Shown: positions 43,231 to 52,360, numbered from the stretch's first letter. The stretch is DNA of 64,000 nt from UBA7683 sp964397855 (GCA_964397855.1 CAYNKQ010000003.1:20573-84572), one strand, 5' to 3'. A program made the numbers and translations. Notes: a model not told the origin generated them from the sequence alone.

Positions 43231-43599
43231 ATGATCACTCAAATCGATATTACCGGAATCCATTACGAAGTCAGCGAAGATCTCAAAAAGTACATCAACA
43301 AAAAGGCGAGTCGGTTAGATAGATTCGCGCCGCGCCATGCTCGTAAAATGATGCATATAGATGTAAAACTTACAGAACTTAAGACCAAGAGTGATAGAAA
43401 TCAGTGCGAATTTATCGTGCACTTGCCAGATCAACAGCTGACCGCCAAAGAATCAACTATCAATATGTTTGCCGCGGTTGATATTGTTGAAACTAAGATT
43501 AAGAATCAACTTAAAAAGTACAAAGACCTTCACGGCGGCGACAAGCAAGATCACCGGGGTGTGCTACGTCGGCTATTTCGTAACCAACGCAATCAATAG
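43231..43599 (+). CDS. hpf: Ribosome hibernation promoting factor / RaiA family protein
   Basis: A protein of about 122 residues of the short HPF/YfiA type: ITGIHYEVSEDLKKYINKKASRLDRF, beta strands, then INMFAAVDIVETKIKNQLKKYK, a hallmark helix. It binds the decoding centre of idle ribosomes. ATG 43231 has AGGAGG ahead and is preferred to GTG 43225. Confidence 0.92.
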   Translation: MITQIDITGIHYEVSEDLKKYINKKASRLDRFAPRHARKMMHIDVKLTELKTKSDRNQCEFIVHLPDQQLTAKESTINMFAAVDIVETKIKNQLKKYKDLHGGDKQDHRGVLRRLFRNQRNQ

Positions 43600-43788
43600 T
43601 ATTACTGGTTCAGGCTAGACATGGGTTCGGACTCTTGATCGGCTATGTAGAAAAAAATTCTGGGCGCGCGCTGCGAAGAGCGTCAATGTTCACCCTATAA
43701 AAGTTAAGCACTGCGTTTCTATGTTTATCGTCAAGTTTGGCAACGTTAGTGCCAAGTTACTGAGGGAATGTGATGCGCAGTAACGCTA

Positions 43789-43817
43789 TTGACTTATTAA
43801 AACAAGTGTCCTATAAT
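43789..43817 (+). promoter_or_regulatory. Strong promoter ahead of a candidate small RNA
   Basis: TTGACT (43789-43794), exactly 17 nt, TATAAT (43812-43817). No ORF starts within reach of it. Confidence 0.75.
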
Positions 43818-43823
43818 ACTCAC

Positions 43824-43949
43824 AGATAGCAAATGTAGATTTGTATCCGCACCTTCCAGTAGAACAAAGCGTAAGACGAAGTTAGAGCGCCATTAGAGTT
43901 ACCTTTGAAATTAAGAAACTCGTGCCTTAGCTCCGCTTTATAATTTTTT
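43824..43949 (+). ncRNA. Candidate small RNA
   Basis: From the predicted start at about 43824 there is no ORF of note. AAAGCG (43866-43871) can pair with CGCTTT (43934-43939), just before TTTTTT (43944-43949), giving a weak terminator. The stretch does not match tRNA, SRP RNA or tmRNA signatures that I know. It may alternatively be a long 5' leader. Confidence 0.3.
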
Positions 43950-43981
43950 AAAGGTACAGCATTCAACAGTAGTTAGTTGTA

Positions 43982-44010
43982 TTGACATTTTTAATTATTT
44001 TTGCTATAAT
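43982..44010 (+). promoter_or_regulatory. Consensus promoter of the G+C-rich gene
   Basis: TTGACA (43982-43987), 17 nt, TATAAT (44005-44010): a perfect sigma70-type promoter in AT-rich DNA, about 150 bp upstream of the GTG at 44164. Confidence 0.8.
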
Positions 44011-44163
44011 ATTAAATTATAGATCAACCCATGTTTATCGTTATGAACAGTTCATGAAGATATTTATGGGAGGATCTTGTATCCTCCGGCTGAGGAGCCA
44101 ATCACCTCGGTTGAGACCGTCATCTCTCGTACCTTAAACCACGTTCTCATGAAAGGAACACAC

Positions 44164-45900
44164 GTGGATACCAAGAAGAAGCTCACAATCCTCGCCATCT
44201 GGTGGGGCTGGATGCCATTGATCTACGGCATTGTCTGGGGAGTCAACCACTTCGTTCGCGAAGGGTCGGCTTCTACCCAGGGGTTTGATCAGTTCATGAT
44301 GTCGAACTTCGGCACCGGAACTGTAACACTCTGGGCCGGTCTCGCCGTCGGGTTCATCGGCTCTGCCGTGATTCTGTTCGGTGATTTCGGGATGAAGCGA
44401 AGCGGCACCTATGGGAGGCGCAGGCCTGCGTCCAGCCTCACCTCTGCCAAGGGCTTCCGCTACGCGGGTGCCCTGATGGTCTTGGTCGCGCTCGTCGCGG
44501 TCATGCAGACCGTGCGTGCGGAGTGGGACAGCGACAAGGACAACGGCCGGTACTACAACCGTGCCACCATCTTCTACGTTCCTGACACCACCGATGTGCC
44601 CGACTCGCTGAAACTCCTGATGAAGGGGTCTGAGGCGAGTGACGGCAAGCGCTGTGACCTGACCGGTGGAGCCGACGTCCCCAGCTGCATCAAGCAGGGG
44701 GAGCTGGAAACCACTGGCTGGGAGCCGCGCATCGGATCGCTCGACGGTGCCCGCTACGCAATGACGCGCAGTTCGGGCGACGTCAGCAAGGTCAGCCTCA
44801 ACACCGACACCATGGCCTATCTCAACGGGTCTGCCGACCAGAAGCCGCGATGGAGTGGCGTGCTGGATGGCAGTGGGAAATCCCAGGGCATTGGTGGTGT
44901 CGCGGAGTGGACAGGTACCGGCAAGGCAACGCAGTGCCTCTTCACCGACGAGTACGAGACCGATCGTGCCTTCGGTGGTGAGCGCGGCAATGACCTGAAG
45001 AACCTGCTGGCGGAGAAGTACGCCGGTCTGCGATTCAGCATGACCGACGTGTGGGGGTATTGCGATGGGCGTGAGCCGATCGTGGTGGTTCCCATGACCC
45101 GTCAGGTGTATTTCAAGAACCGCACCGTCGATACCGCTGGTGGTGTGGTGATCATCCGTGGCCGCAGTGGCCACACGGTGATGGAGCACAAGGAGACCGT
45201 CAAGTCTGGCGACCTGCCCGGCCCGGTGTACCCGGCGTCGTTGGTGGAGCGTCAGCGCGACATGTCTTCGTGGGCTGCTGGCCGCAAGAGCAAGGACAGG
45301 AGTGGCTTCGGCTACGATCCTGCCAGTTCGAAGGTCCAGGCCGGAAACGTCTCGGACTACCTGCTCCGCAACGCGTCCACCGGACGACTGGAGTGGGTGA
45401 CCCCGCTGACGCTGAGCAGCAGCTCTTCGGAGCTGTTCGTGGCCTACGCCGTGTCGCCGGCCGATGAGGTCAGCGACGGACAGCTCAACCAGCTGTCGAT
45501 CTACGTCCTGGGTGAAGATGACCCGCGACGTATCAACCTCGACAACCTCGAGGCCGACGCCCGCAACTACCTCTCGGAGAACGCTGGTGCGTTCCTGAGC
45601 AGTGGCGGCAAGCTGGTGGAATTCACGCCCGTCAATGGAGACATTTGGCGGGGGTTCGCTGAAATGAACGGGCGCGTCGCGTACCGTCTGGACATCAGCG
45701 CCAACAACACCGTGAGCCCCAAGCTCGTCAGCCTGACGCAGGAGGCGACTCCGGCAGAAGGCGGCGCGGAGCCCAACGCTGAGTGCGGCAAGCCCATGAG
45801 TCAGTTGACCCCGAGTCAGCTGACCAAGTGCATGGTCGCGCTCTCCCAGGAGCTCGACAGTCGCCAGGGCAAGGCGGATTCGTCGGAAGACGGCAACTAG
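44164..45900 (+). CDS. G+C-rich membrane protein of unknown function, probably horizontally acquired
   Basis: A protein of about 578 residues from GTG 44164, which has AAAGGA 6 nt ahead. Three hydrophobic segments near the N-terminus are followed by a large outer domain that begins near YYNRATIFYVPD. Paired Cys-containing segments (CDLTGGADVPSC, CLFTDEY, YCDGREP) suggest disulfides. Codon use is strongly G/C-ending (CTG, GTC, ACC, GGC), unlike every neighbour. No family is recognised. The composition fits an origin in a high-GC organism such as an actinobacterium or its phage. Confidence 0.75.
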   Translation: MDTKKKLTILAIWWGWMPLIYGIVWGVNHFVREGSASTQGFDQFMMSNFGTGTVTLWAGLAVGFIGSAVILFGDFGMKRSGTYGRRRPASSLTSAKGFRYAGALMVLVALVAVMQTVRAEWDSDKDNGRYYNRATIFYVPDTTDVPDSLKLLMKGSEASDGKRCDLTGGADVPSCIKQGELETTGWEPRIGSLDGARYAMTRSSGDVSKVSLNTDTMAYLNGSADQKPRWSGVLDGSGKSQGIGGVAEWTGTGKATQCLFTDEYETDRAFGGERGNDLKNLLAEKYAGLRFSMTDVWGYCDGREPIVVVPMTRQVYFKNRTVDTAGGVVIIRGRSGHTVMEHKETVKSGDLPGPVYPASLVERQRDMSSWAAGRKSKDRSGFGYDPASSKVQAGNVSDYLLRNASTGRLEWVTPLTLSSSSSELFVAYAVSPADEVSDGQLNQLSIYVLGEDDPRRINLDNLEADARNYLSENAGAFLSSGGKLVEFTPVNGDIWRGFAEMNGRVAYRLDISANNTVSPKLVSLTQEATPAEGGAEPNAECGKPMSQLTPSQLTKCMVALSQELDSRQGKADSSEDGN

Positions 45901-46024
45901 CTTTCACGGCTAGCCTTTCATAGAAACGTGAAACCTCTTGATTGAAGAGGACCTACGGTAGTAGTCGCGCCTTCGGGTGAACGCTAACGTGTCAATCTGG
46001 TTGGAGAACACCATTAATTCTTCA

Positions 46025-46056
46025 CTGTGGGGAGCGCCTTCGGGCGCACCTCACAG
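46025..46056. terminator. G+C-rich hairpin after the imported gene
   Basis: CTGTGGGGAGCGCC pairs with GGCGCACCTCACAG around TTCG, with a mismatch and a wobble. No T run follows. Another small GCGCCTTCGGGTG hairpin lies about 60 bp earlier. Confidence 0.45.
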
Positions 46057-46182
46057 ACGATTCTTAGAGTAATAGCTAAGCTGATGAGCTGTAAGGCAGC
46101 GAAATCGTCTCGAAATTGAGCCCAGGGTACTGTATAGTAGTAGGGTTATTTGCTGAGTCTTAAGAGAGGGAAGTATTCTTAC

Positions 46183-48777
46183 ATGAAGTTAAAACTAACG
46201 ACAATTTTTGGTGATCCACAGGCTAAAACTGTGAAGCGATTAAAAAAGCGAGTTATTAAAATTAACGAGCTTGAATCTGTGTATGAAAAAATGAGCCTAG
46301 AAAAGCTTGCCAAGCAAACAGAAGAATTTAAAAAACAGCTGAAAGAAAAGAATAGTCTTGATGAGATTTTGCCTCATGCATTTGCCGTAGTTCGTGAAGC
46401 ATCTAAGCGAGTACTTGGTATGCGCCACTTTGACGTGCAGCTTATTGGTGGCATGTCATTGCACGAAGGCAACGTTTCAGAAATGAAAACTGGTGAAGGT
46501 AAAACATTAGTTGCAACTGCACCGGTTTATCTCAATGCGCTTACAGGTAAGGGTGTACACGTTGTTACCGTAAACGATTACCTAGCTCAGCGTGATGCCG
46601 GATGGATGGCAAATGTCTATAATGCACTTGGACTCACCACTGGCGTTATTATTGCAGAACAGTCGTTCATTTTTGATCCTGAGTTTGTAAATAAAGAGCA
46701 CGTTGATGAACGAATGCAGCATCTCAAGCCGTGTACCCGTAAAGAAGCCTACGCTGCAGACATTACGTATGGTACAAATAACGAATTTGGCTTCGATTAT
46801 CTTCGCGACAACATGGTTAACACTGAAGAAAACCTCCGTCAGCGTGAACTCCACTATGCGATTGTTGATGAGGTTGATTCAATTTTGATCGACGAAGCTC
46901 GAACGCCGCTCATTATTTCTGCTCCTTCAATGGATAGCGGCACTGGCTACAGTATGTTCGCAGAAGTTGCCCGCAAGCTTGAGCCAAAAGATTACGAACT
47001 TGACGAAAAGCGTCGATCTGTGGCTCTAAACGATCACGGTGTTGAAAAGGTGCAAAAGCTGCTTAAAATTGAAAACTTGTATGATCCTGAGCACATTAAG
47101 CTTATCTACCATATGGATCAGGCGCTTAAGGCCCAGACGTTATTCCGACGTGAAAAAGAATATGTGATTTCAAAAGACGGCGAGATTGTGATTGTCGATG
47201 AGTTCACTGGCCGTTTGATGCATGGTCGTCGTTATAACGAAGGCCTGCACCAAGCAATTGAAGCAAAAGAGGGCGTAGAAGTGCAGCAAGAAAGTCAAAC
47301 GCTCGCAACCATTTCGTTCCAAAATTACTTCCGTCTATACGACAAACTTTCCGGTATGACAGGTACTGCTTCAACTGAAGCTGAAGAGTTTAATCAAATC
47401 TATGGTATTGATGTAATTGAAATTCCGGCCAATCGTCCGGTTGCTCGTGAAGACCGAACCGATAGAATCTTTAAAAATGAAGCCGGTAAATTTAAAGCGT
47501 TGATTAGTGAGGTTAAAGCACTTCACAAAAAAGGCCAACCAGTACTTATTGGTACTGTTTCGATTGAAAAGAACGAACTACTTTCTAGCCTGCTCACCGA
47601 AGCAAAAGTGGCTCACCAGGTGCTAAATGCTAAGAACAACGAAGGTGAAGCTGCGATTGTAGCTAAAGCTGGACAAAAGGGTGCCGTAACGCTTGCAACT
47701 AACATTGCTGGTCGTGGTACTGACATTGTACTTGGCGAAGGTGTTAAAGAACTTGGTGGTCTTGTGGTAATCGGTTCAGAACGACACGAATCACGCCGAA
47801 TCGACAATCAGCTCCGTGGTCGTTGTGGACGTCAGGGCGATCCCGGTATGACACAGTTCTACGTGAGTTGTGAAGATGACCTGATGCGTATATTTGGTGG
47901 TGAGCGAGTCGCTGCGCTCATGGATAAGCTTGGAATTGAAGAAGATCAAGCAATTGAGAACCGCGCCGTCTCGCGAACACTCGAAAATGCTCAGAAGAAG
48001 GTAGAAGGCTACAATTACGATAGTCGTAAAAATGTTGTTCAGTACGACGATGTAATGAACCGCCATCGTAAGGCTGTATATACAATTCGTCGTCGCGCAC
48101 TTATGGCCGAAGATATCAGCAAGCAGATCAAACAAATGGTAGAACAAGAAGCCGCAAGCTGGGCAGTTGTTGCACCGCTCGACAAAAAAGAATTTTATCG
48201 TGAACTTCAGACAGTGTTTCCATTTAGCGAAAAGCAGTTGAAAGATCTCAAAACAACTGAAGATGACAAAGAACGGCTCAAGCGATTCAAAGAACACGCC
48301 TACGAAGTATATGTAGACCGCGAAGAAGCTCTTGGAACTGACCTGATGCGTCAGGTTGAACGTGAGGCTATCATGCAAGTGCTTGATCAGCTCTGGATGG
48401 AGCATCTTGAGAACATGGAACATCTTCGAAACGGTATTGGTTGGCGTTCCATTGGGCAGAAGGATCCACTTGTTGAGTACCGTCGTGAAGGTCAGGCTCT
48501 ATTTGAGCAGATGCAAGCTACACTCCGTTCAGAAGTTGTAAAGGGGCTCAATCACCTGCAGCCACACCACATTCAGCATGCGGTTGAAACTGAACTTACC
48601 AAGATGGCTCGTCAGTCTACAGATAATGCAAACCAGATTACTACAGGTGTTGCAACTACCGCTGAAGACTTTGAGGGTACCGTAGTAAAACGAGTCAAAG
48701 TACCATCCGCAAAAGCGAAAGATGCCGAACGTAAAAAGAAGAAGGCGCAGCGCCAAAATCGTAAGAAAAAGCGCTAA
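46183..48777 (+). CDS. secA: Preprotein translocase ATPase SecA
   Basis: A protein of about 864 residues. It has Walker A MKTGEGKTLVA, the DEVD box in IVDEVDSILIDEARTPL, a preprotein cross-linking domain, and IAGRGTDIVLGEG, SERHESRRIDNQLRGRCGRQGD of the second helicase domain. The C-terminal end is very basic (KKKKAQRQNRKKKR) and lacks the SecB-binding zinc finger. ATG 46183 with GAGAGGGA upstream is preferred to 46150. Confidence 0.97.
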   Translation: MKLKLTTIFGDPQAKTVKRLKKRVIKINELESVYEKMSLEKLAKQTEEFKKQLKEKNSLDEILPHAFAVVREASKRVLGMRHFDVQLIGGMSLHEGNVSEMKTGEGKTLVATAPVYLNALTGKGVHVVTVNDYLAQRDAGWMANVYNALGLTTGVIIAEQSFIFDPEFVNKEHVDERMQHLKPCTRKEAYAADITYGTNNEFGFDYLRDNMVNTEENLRQRELHYAIVDEVDSILIDEARTPLIISAPSMDSGTGYSMFAEVARKLEPKDYELDEKRRSVALNDHGVEKVQKLLKIENLYDPEHIKLIYHMDQALKAQTLFRREKEYVISKDGEIVIVDEFTGRLMHGRRYNEGLHQAIEAKEGVEVQQESQTLATISFQNYFRLYDKLSGMTGTASTEAEEFNQIYGIDVIEIPANRPVAREDRTDRIFKNEAGKFKALISEVKALHKKGQPVLIGTVSIEKNELLSSLLTEAKVAHQVLNAKNNEGEAAIVAKAGQKGAVTLATNIAGRGTDIVLGEGVKELGGLVVIGSERHESRRIDNQLRGRCGRQGDPGMTQFYVSCEDDLMRIFGGERVAALMDKLGIEEDQAIENRAVSRTLENAQKKVEGYNYDSRKNVVQYDDVMNRHRKAVYTIRRRALMAEDISKQIKQMVEQEAASWAVVAPLDKKEFYRELQTVFPFSEKQLKDLKTTEDDKERLKRFKEHAYEVYVDREEALGTDLMRQVEREAIMQVLDQLWMEHLENMEHLRNGIGWRSIGQKDPLVEYRREGQALFEQMQATLRSEVVKGLNHLQPHHIQHAVETELTKMARQSTDNANQITTGVATTAEDFEGTVVKRVKVPSAKAKDAERKKKKAQRQNRKKKR

Positions 48778-48801
48778 GTTCACCTGATCCACTCGGTCAA
48801 A

Positions 48802-48829
48802 GGCACTTATCCCTTGACTACAAGTAATA
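48802..48829 (+). repeat. Left terminal inverted repeat
   Basis: 28 bp, identical to the reverse complement of 54337-54364, starting GGCACTTATCCC. It contains TTGACT (48814-48819), which together with CACAAT (48837-48842) at 17 nt forms a promoter for the transposase. Confidence 0.95.
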
Positions 48830-48848
48830 GTTCCTTCACAATAGATGT

Positions 48849-49709
48849 ATGGAAAACAAATTCTCTATAAAACAGTTCAACCAGCGTTTCCCTGATGACG
48901 CTGCTTGTCTCGAGGAAATCAAGCAACTCCGCTTTGGTGATGCCATAACTTGCCCCAAGTGTAACAAAGAGAACAAATTCTATCGGGTAACGGGTCGCTC
49001 AGCCTATGCTTGTAGCTTTTGTGGTCATCATATCTACCCTCTAAAAGGTTCGATCTTCGACCACTCCAGTACAGAACTTCGTCTATGGTTCTACGCCATC
49101 TACGTTATGGCTCAAACCCGCGCAGGTATTAGTGCTAAGCAGCTAGAACGCGAACTAGGCGTAACATACAAGACTGCCTGGAGAATGTTCAACCAAATTC
49201 GCAAGCTTATGAGTGACGATGGAAGTATGCTTAGTGGCGAAGTTGAAGTAGATGAAGTCTATTTTCACCCAAACCCCGCTAAACGGACCACAGCCCAAGC
49301 CCATAACAGTCAAGTAGTCTTTGGTATGGTAGAGCGAAAAGGCAGAGCGGTCGTAAAGCATGTTAAGAGCTCTGGTGTAAGGGTATTAACTAAAGAAATA
49401 CATCACGGCATCGACCCCAAAGCCACTATATATAGCGACACCCATCGTTCCTACAAACATTTAACAAAGGCTGGCTACCTGCACCTAACCATTAATCACA
49501 GTAAGCAAGAGTACGTAAAAGGCGTAAGACATACCCAAAATGTCGAAAATCTTTGGAGTAACATTAAACGAGGCATTACTGGTGTTTATCGGCACGTTGA
49601 TCCAAAGTACTTACAAAACTATGTTGATGAGTACGCTTTTCGCTATTCACACCGAGCTACACCAAAATACATGTTTGATTTAATACTGAGTAATATAGCG
49701 AGGGACTAA
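48849..49709 (+). CDS. IS1595-family (ISXO2-like) transposase
   Basis: A 286-residue transposase. An N-terminal zinc ribbon uses C35, C38, C55 and C58. A helix-turn-helix-like part follows, with LERELGVTYKTAWRMFNQIR. The DDE-type core has D135 (VEVDEVYF), D197 (YSDTHRSY) and the HTQNVENLWSNIKRG segment (N231, E233, K240) typical of the family. The ATG lies 6 nt after a CACAAT -10 whose -35 is inside the terminal repeat. It appears intact. Confidence 0.95.
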   Translation: MENKFSIKQFNQRFPDDAACLEEIKQLRFGDAITCPKCNKENKFYRVTGRSAYACSFCGHHIYPLKGSIFDHSSTELRLWFYAIYVMAQTRAGISAKQLERELGVTYKTAWRMFNQIRKLMSDDGSMLSGEVEVDEVYFHPNPAKRTTAQAHNSQVVFGMVERKGRAVVKHVKSSGVRVLTKEIHHGIDPKATIYSDTHRSYKHLTKAGYLHLTINHSKQEYVKGVRHTQNVENLWSNIKRGITGVYRHVDPKYLQNYVDEYAFRYSHRATPKYMFDLILSNIARD

Positions 49710-49862
49710 TTACTTAGATTTCTCAGCGGGCTTACTAGCCCTCTTGGGCTCTACGGCCCGTTTTAGTATTTTATTAAAGTCAGCTTCAGCACCTTTGCGT
49801 CCGCCAGCTTTAACTAAATCCTGTAACGGCTGATCTTTCAGTGGTTTCTTCTTTTTGGGCAT
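49710..49862 (-). CDS. 50-residue basic passenger protein
   Basis: A short minus-strand ORF reading MPKKKKPLKDQPLQDLVKAG, then GRKGAEADFNKILKRAVE and a KRASKPAEKSK tail. Its stop abuts the transposase stop exactly. The composition (short helix between Lys-rich ends) suggests a nucleic-acid-binding accessory of the transposon. I know no family for it. Confidence 0.5.
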   Translation of the reverse strand: MPKKKKPLKDQPLQDLVKAGGRKGAEADFNKILKRAVEPKRASKPAEKSK

Positions 49863-49908
49863 AGTTTTATCTTACCACTTAGACGGTAAAAACCGCCAAC
49901 TACGCCTT

Positions 49909-49942
49909 GATATATTGCCCTCATGGGCGAGGGCAATATATC
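49909..49942. terminator. Perfect 14-bp inverted repeat
   Basis: GATATATTGCCCTC (49909-49922) and its exact complement (49929-49942) flank ATGGGC. It lies between the divergent 50-residue gene and the replication-relaxation-like gene and could be an operator or a transcription block. Confidence 0.5.
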
Positions 49943-50019
49943 GCTTGTGTCAATCTGTTAAATTTCGGATATAGTGGTACCTATCTTTATATAACTAGGG
50001 AGTAGGAGGGTTTGGCAAA

Positions 50020-50874
50020 ATGAAATTAGCTCAAGTTCATAAAGTAACCTACAAACAAAAAGAAATACTCGACCTTATATATAGCCATAGATTCTTAACC
50101 AGAATACAAATACAAGCATTCCTAAAACATAAAGACAAAAAGACGATTAACCTATGGCTTAAAGACCTAAGGAGCAAAGACTACCTAAACTGGATCTACA
50201 ACAAGGATCATTTCGTCGAGAAAACAAAGCCAGCCATCTACTACCTTGGTATTAACGGCATACGGCACTTCAGCAACATTGACTTGTACCCAGCTACCGA
50301 ACTTCGAAAACGTTACCGAGAACATGAACGCAGCCAAACCTTTATTGATCGCAGTTTGCTCTTGGCAGATTGTTGCCTCGATCTAGCTGACGAACGAAAC
50401 GGCACCCATTACCTTAAAACCCGCTACTACTATGAAACCGATGCCGACTGTCGTAATGACCGCTACTATGGATTTATCAAAGACAGTGAACTCATTAGCC
50501 CAGATTTGTGCTTTCACGTTGCACCGGACGAGGAGTACGTCCACCCTGATGAAATAGAGAGTAGCTTCTTGCTAGAGATCTTTGACGCCAGCCTGCCGCG
50601 CTACCGACTGCGCAACCGTCTCAAGGGCTACGTGCAGTACCTGGACGAAGAGCTCGACGACTGGGAGGCTGGAACTTGCGGTGATCCACCACCAACCATT
50701 TTGCTCGTCTGCGCCAACCTAACTGATCTCATATACGCTAAACGGCGAACCAGAGGACTTATCGCTGACATTTGGGACTACGATGATGAAGACAGGCCAC
50801 AGATCCAATTCACCACTACCGACAAACTAAAGCAACGTGGAATACTAGCTGCAGAGATATGGGAGCAGGCCTAA
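50020..50874 (+). CDS. Replication-relaxation family protein
   Basis: A 284-residue protein with an N-terminal winged helix: KVTYKQKEILDLIYSHRFLT, then RIQIQAFLKHKDKKTINLWL. A mixed alpha/beta domain follows, with FLLEIFDASLPRYRLRNRLKGYVQYL. This matches the replic_relax (PF13814) pattern found on plasmids and conjugative elements. Here it is passenger DNA in the transposon; it may be a DNA-binding regulator. AGGAGG lies ahead of the ATG. Confidence 0.7.
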   Translation: MKLAQVHKVTYKQKEILDLIYSHRFLTRIQIQAFLKHKDKKTINLWLKDLRSKDYLNWIYNKDHFVEKTKPAIYYLGINGIRHFSNIDLYPATELRKRYREHERSQTFIDRSLLLADCCLDLADERNGTHYLKTRYYYETDADCRNDRYYGFIKDSELISPDLCFHVAPDEEYVHPDEIESSFLLEIFDASLPRYRLRNRLKGYVQYLDEELDDWEAGTCGDPPPTILLVCANLTDLIYAKRRTRGLIADIWDYDDEDRPQIQFTTTDKLKQRGILAAEIWEQA

Positions 50875-50922
50875 AGAGGCTTCAGGCTGCGAACGTAGGT
50901 AATAAACCTGTCTATATTTCAA

Positions 50923-50951
50923 TTGCCACGTGCAGATAGCTTTGGTATACT
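50923..50951 (+). promoter_or_regulatory. Promoter of the DGR target gene
   Basis: TTGCCA (50923-50928), 17 nt, TATACT (50946-50951). A leader of about 140 nt follows, with a hairpin TCTGTGA (50975-50981) / TCACAGA (50990-50996) and AAAAGGA ahead of the ATG at 51100. Confidence 0.7.
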
Positions 50952-51099
50952 TTATTACATAAGCGTGTTTCTCGTCTGTGATTACATATTCACAGATTCC
51001 TCCACTGAGGCACTACGTGAGAGTACTTTACATAACAAAAGAAAAAAAGCGCCGCACATTATTTGCGAGCGTGGATAGAAGATATAAAAAGGATAATTA

Positions 51100-52305
51100 A
51101 TGCAACAACTTTGTAACCTCGCCAACACCGGCACCAATATCGCCCTTATTATTGCGGCAGCGTTCGGCATCATAGCCGTGGCTAGCCTCATACTCTACCA
51201 ACTTAAAACTGGCAAAACTTTCTCTAAAGGCTTCTTTGCGTTACTACTAGTTTTCGGTATTGTAGGCACATTACTCCTGGCACCAGCTGCTACGCACGCT
51301 GGTGGGGCTACAGATTGCCCTGATAGTTCTCAGACTAACGGTGACGGCAGTCAAACCTCTATAACTTGTCCAACAAACTGGGTAGTGGTACCGGGCAATC
51401 CAGCGTACAACACTAGCGACTTCTGTGTTATGAAATACTCCGCAAAAAACGTCGGTGGAACTGTAACTGACACCCAGGATATCACTGATGAGGATGACAA
51501 CGCACTGTTCTCTACAAACGTCTACTCGGGTGGCACCGCCACCTCGCAGGCTAGCGGCATACCATGGACTAATATTTCTCAAACAGATGCTATTACTGCC
51601 GCTGCGGCGGCTGCTCCAGGTGCGCACCTCCTGACTGAGAACGAATGGATGACGTTAGCACACAATGTACTCGCTAACCCCGCCAACTGGTGTAATGCTG
51701 ACGGCTCAGGCTGTGGTAATGCTCCTGGAACATCCGGCAAAGTCTTAGCCTCTGGTCATAACGATGACGGTGATGCGTTTAGTAATGACTTTGGTGTCAA
51801 TGGCCCACTCGATGCATCTACCGACGACTCCCAAGCGTGTTATGGTACGGTTACTCCTGGCGTCAACACGCCATGTGGGAGTGAAGCTGGTACGCAAAAG
51901 CGGACCCTGGCACTCTCTAACGGTGAGGTACTCTGGGACTTAGTTGGTAATGTTGGGCAGTGGACGAGTGCAACTGAAACACGCGGTAACTTACCAAGTA
52001 TTGGCGGCTCAGGTAGTCCATTTGAGTACAACCTCGATACGGGCTTTGGTTTGCCAACACCAGACGACTGGGGTACTCTGGCATATATTAATCCGGCCAT
52101 CCAAAATCCTACTGCTGCTAACTGGGGTGTAGCCCAGGGCCTCGGCATCCTGTACTCGGATTTCGACTCTGGGTCTTCGACTCCTGTAGCATTCGCTCGG
52201 GGCGGTGCTTGGTTCCTTGGGCCGGTTGCCGGTGCCTTCACGCTGTCTCTCGGTGGTGAGCCGTCTGACTCCCCTCCGTTTGTTGGCTTCCGCTCTGCCT
52301 TGTAA
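51100..52305 (+). CDS. DGR target: membrane-anchored C-type-lectin/FGE-like variable protein
   Basis: A 401-residue protein. Two hydrophobic segments (about 12-34 and 45-63) anchor it, and the rest would face outside. LLTENEWMTLAHNVL, LWDLVGNVGQWT and the C-terminal PFVGFRSAL are the pattern of formylglycine-enzyme-like C-type lectin folds used by DGR targets. Residues 349-401 are encoded by the VR. Variable positions relative to TR are 352, 366, 372, 373, 376, 383, 385, 386 and 392, nine residues, eight of them Asn and one Asp in TR. It probably binds a ligand or a partner-cell surface. Confidence 0.88.
   Translation: MQQLCNLANTGTNIALIIAAAFGIIAVASLILYQLKTGKTFSKGFFALLLVFGIVGTLLLAPAATHAGGATDCPDSSQTNGDGSQTSITCPTNWVVVPGNPAYNTSDFCVMKYSAKNVGGTVTDTQDITDEDDNALFSTNVYSGGTATSQASGIPWTNISQTDAITAAAAAAPGAHLLTENEWMTLAHNVLANPANWCNADGSGCGNAPGTSGKVLASGHNDDGDAFSNDFGVNGPLDASTDDSQACYGTVTPGVNTPCGSEAGTQKRTLALSNGEVLWDLVGNVGQWTSATETRGNLPSIGGSGSPFEYNLDTGFGLPTPDDWGTLAYINPAIQNPTAANWGVAQGLGILYSDFDSGSSTPVAFARGGAWFLGPVAGAFTLSLGGEPSDSPPFVGFRSAL
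52144..52302 (+). repeat. DGR variable repeat (VR)
   Basis: 159 bp at the 3' end of the target gene, aligned without gaps to 53954-54112 (offset 1810). There are 16 mismatches, all where TR has A: 8 AAY codons and one GAT are changed. The last 27 bp are identical, as expected for the initiation-of-mutagenic-homing region. Homology ends at the stop codon. Confidence 0.95.
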
Positions 52306-52360
52306 TGTCGCTTAATACTTTCTACTTGAACACTTAGCGCTTAAATGCTTTCTTCTTTAG

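Larger units (their letters stand above)
43600..44163. other. 564-bp region with two strong promoters and no gene
   Basis: Two near-consensus promoters lie here (listed separately). Small inverted repeats TTGGCA/TGCCAA and GTTACTG/CAGTAAC (43756-43762, 43778-43784) may end the hpf transcript. The hairpin GGAGGAT (44069-44075) with ATCCTCC (44081-44087) sits in the leader of the next gene. A 23-codon frame from ATG 44066 could be a leader peptide but has no cognate-codon cluster. Confidence 0.5.

Noticed and set aside
44134..45189. 351-codon minus-strand ORF opposite the G+C-rich gene
   Set aside because: A long antisense frame is expected in G+C-rich coding DNA. The plus frame has a proper start, hydrophobic spans and sensible composition; the minus frame is His/Thr-rich and has no start signal.
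47791..48423. 210-codon minus-strand ORF inside secA
   Set aside because: It is a shadow of secA, whose motifs are complete on the plus strand.
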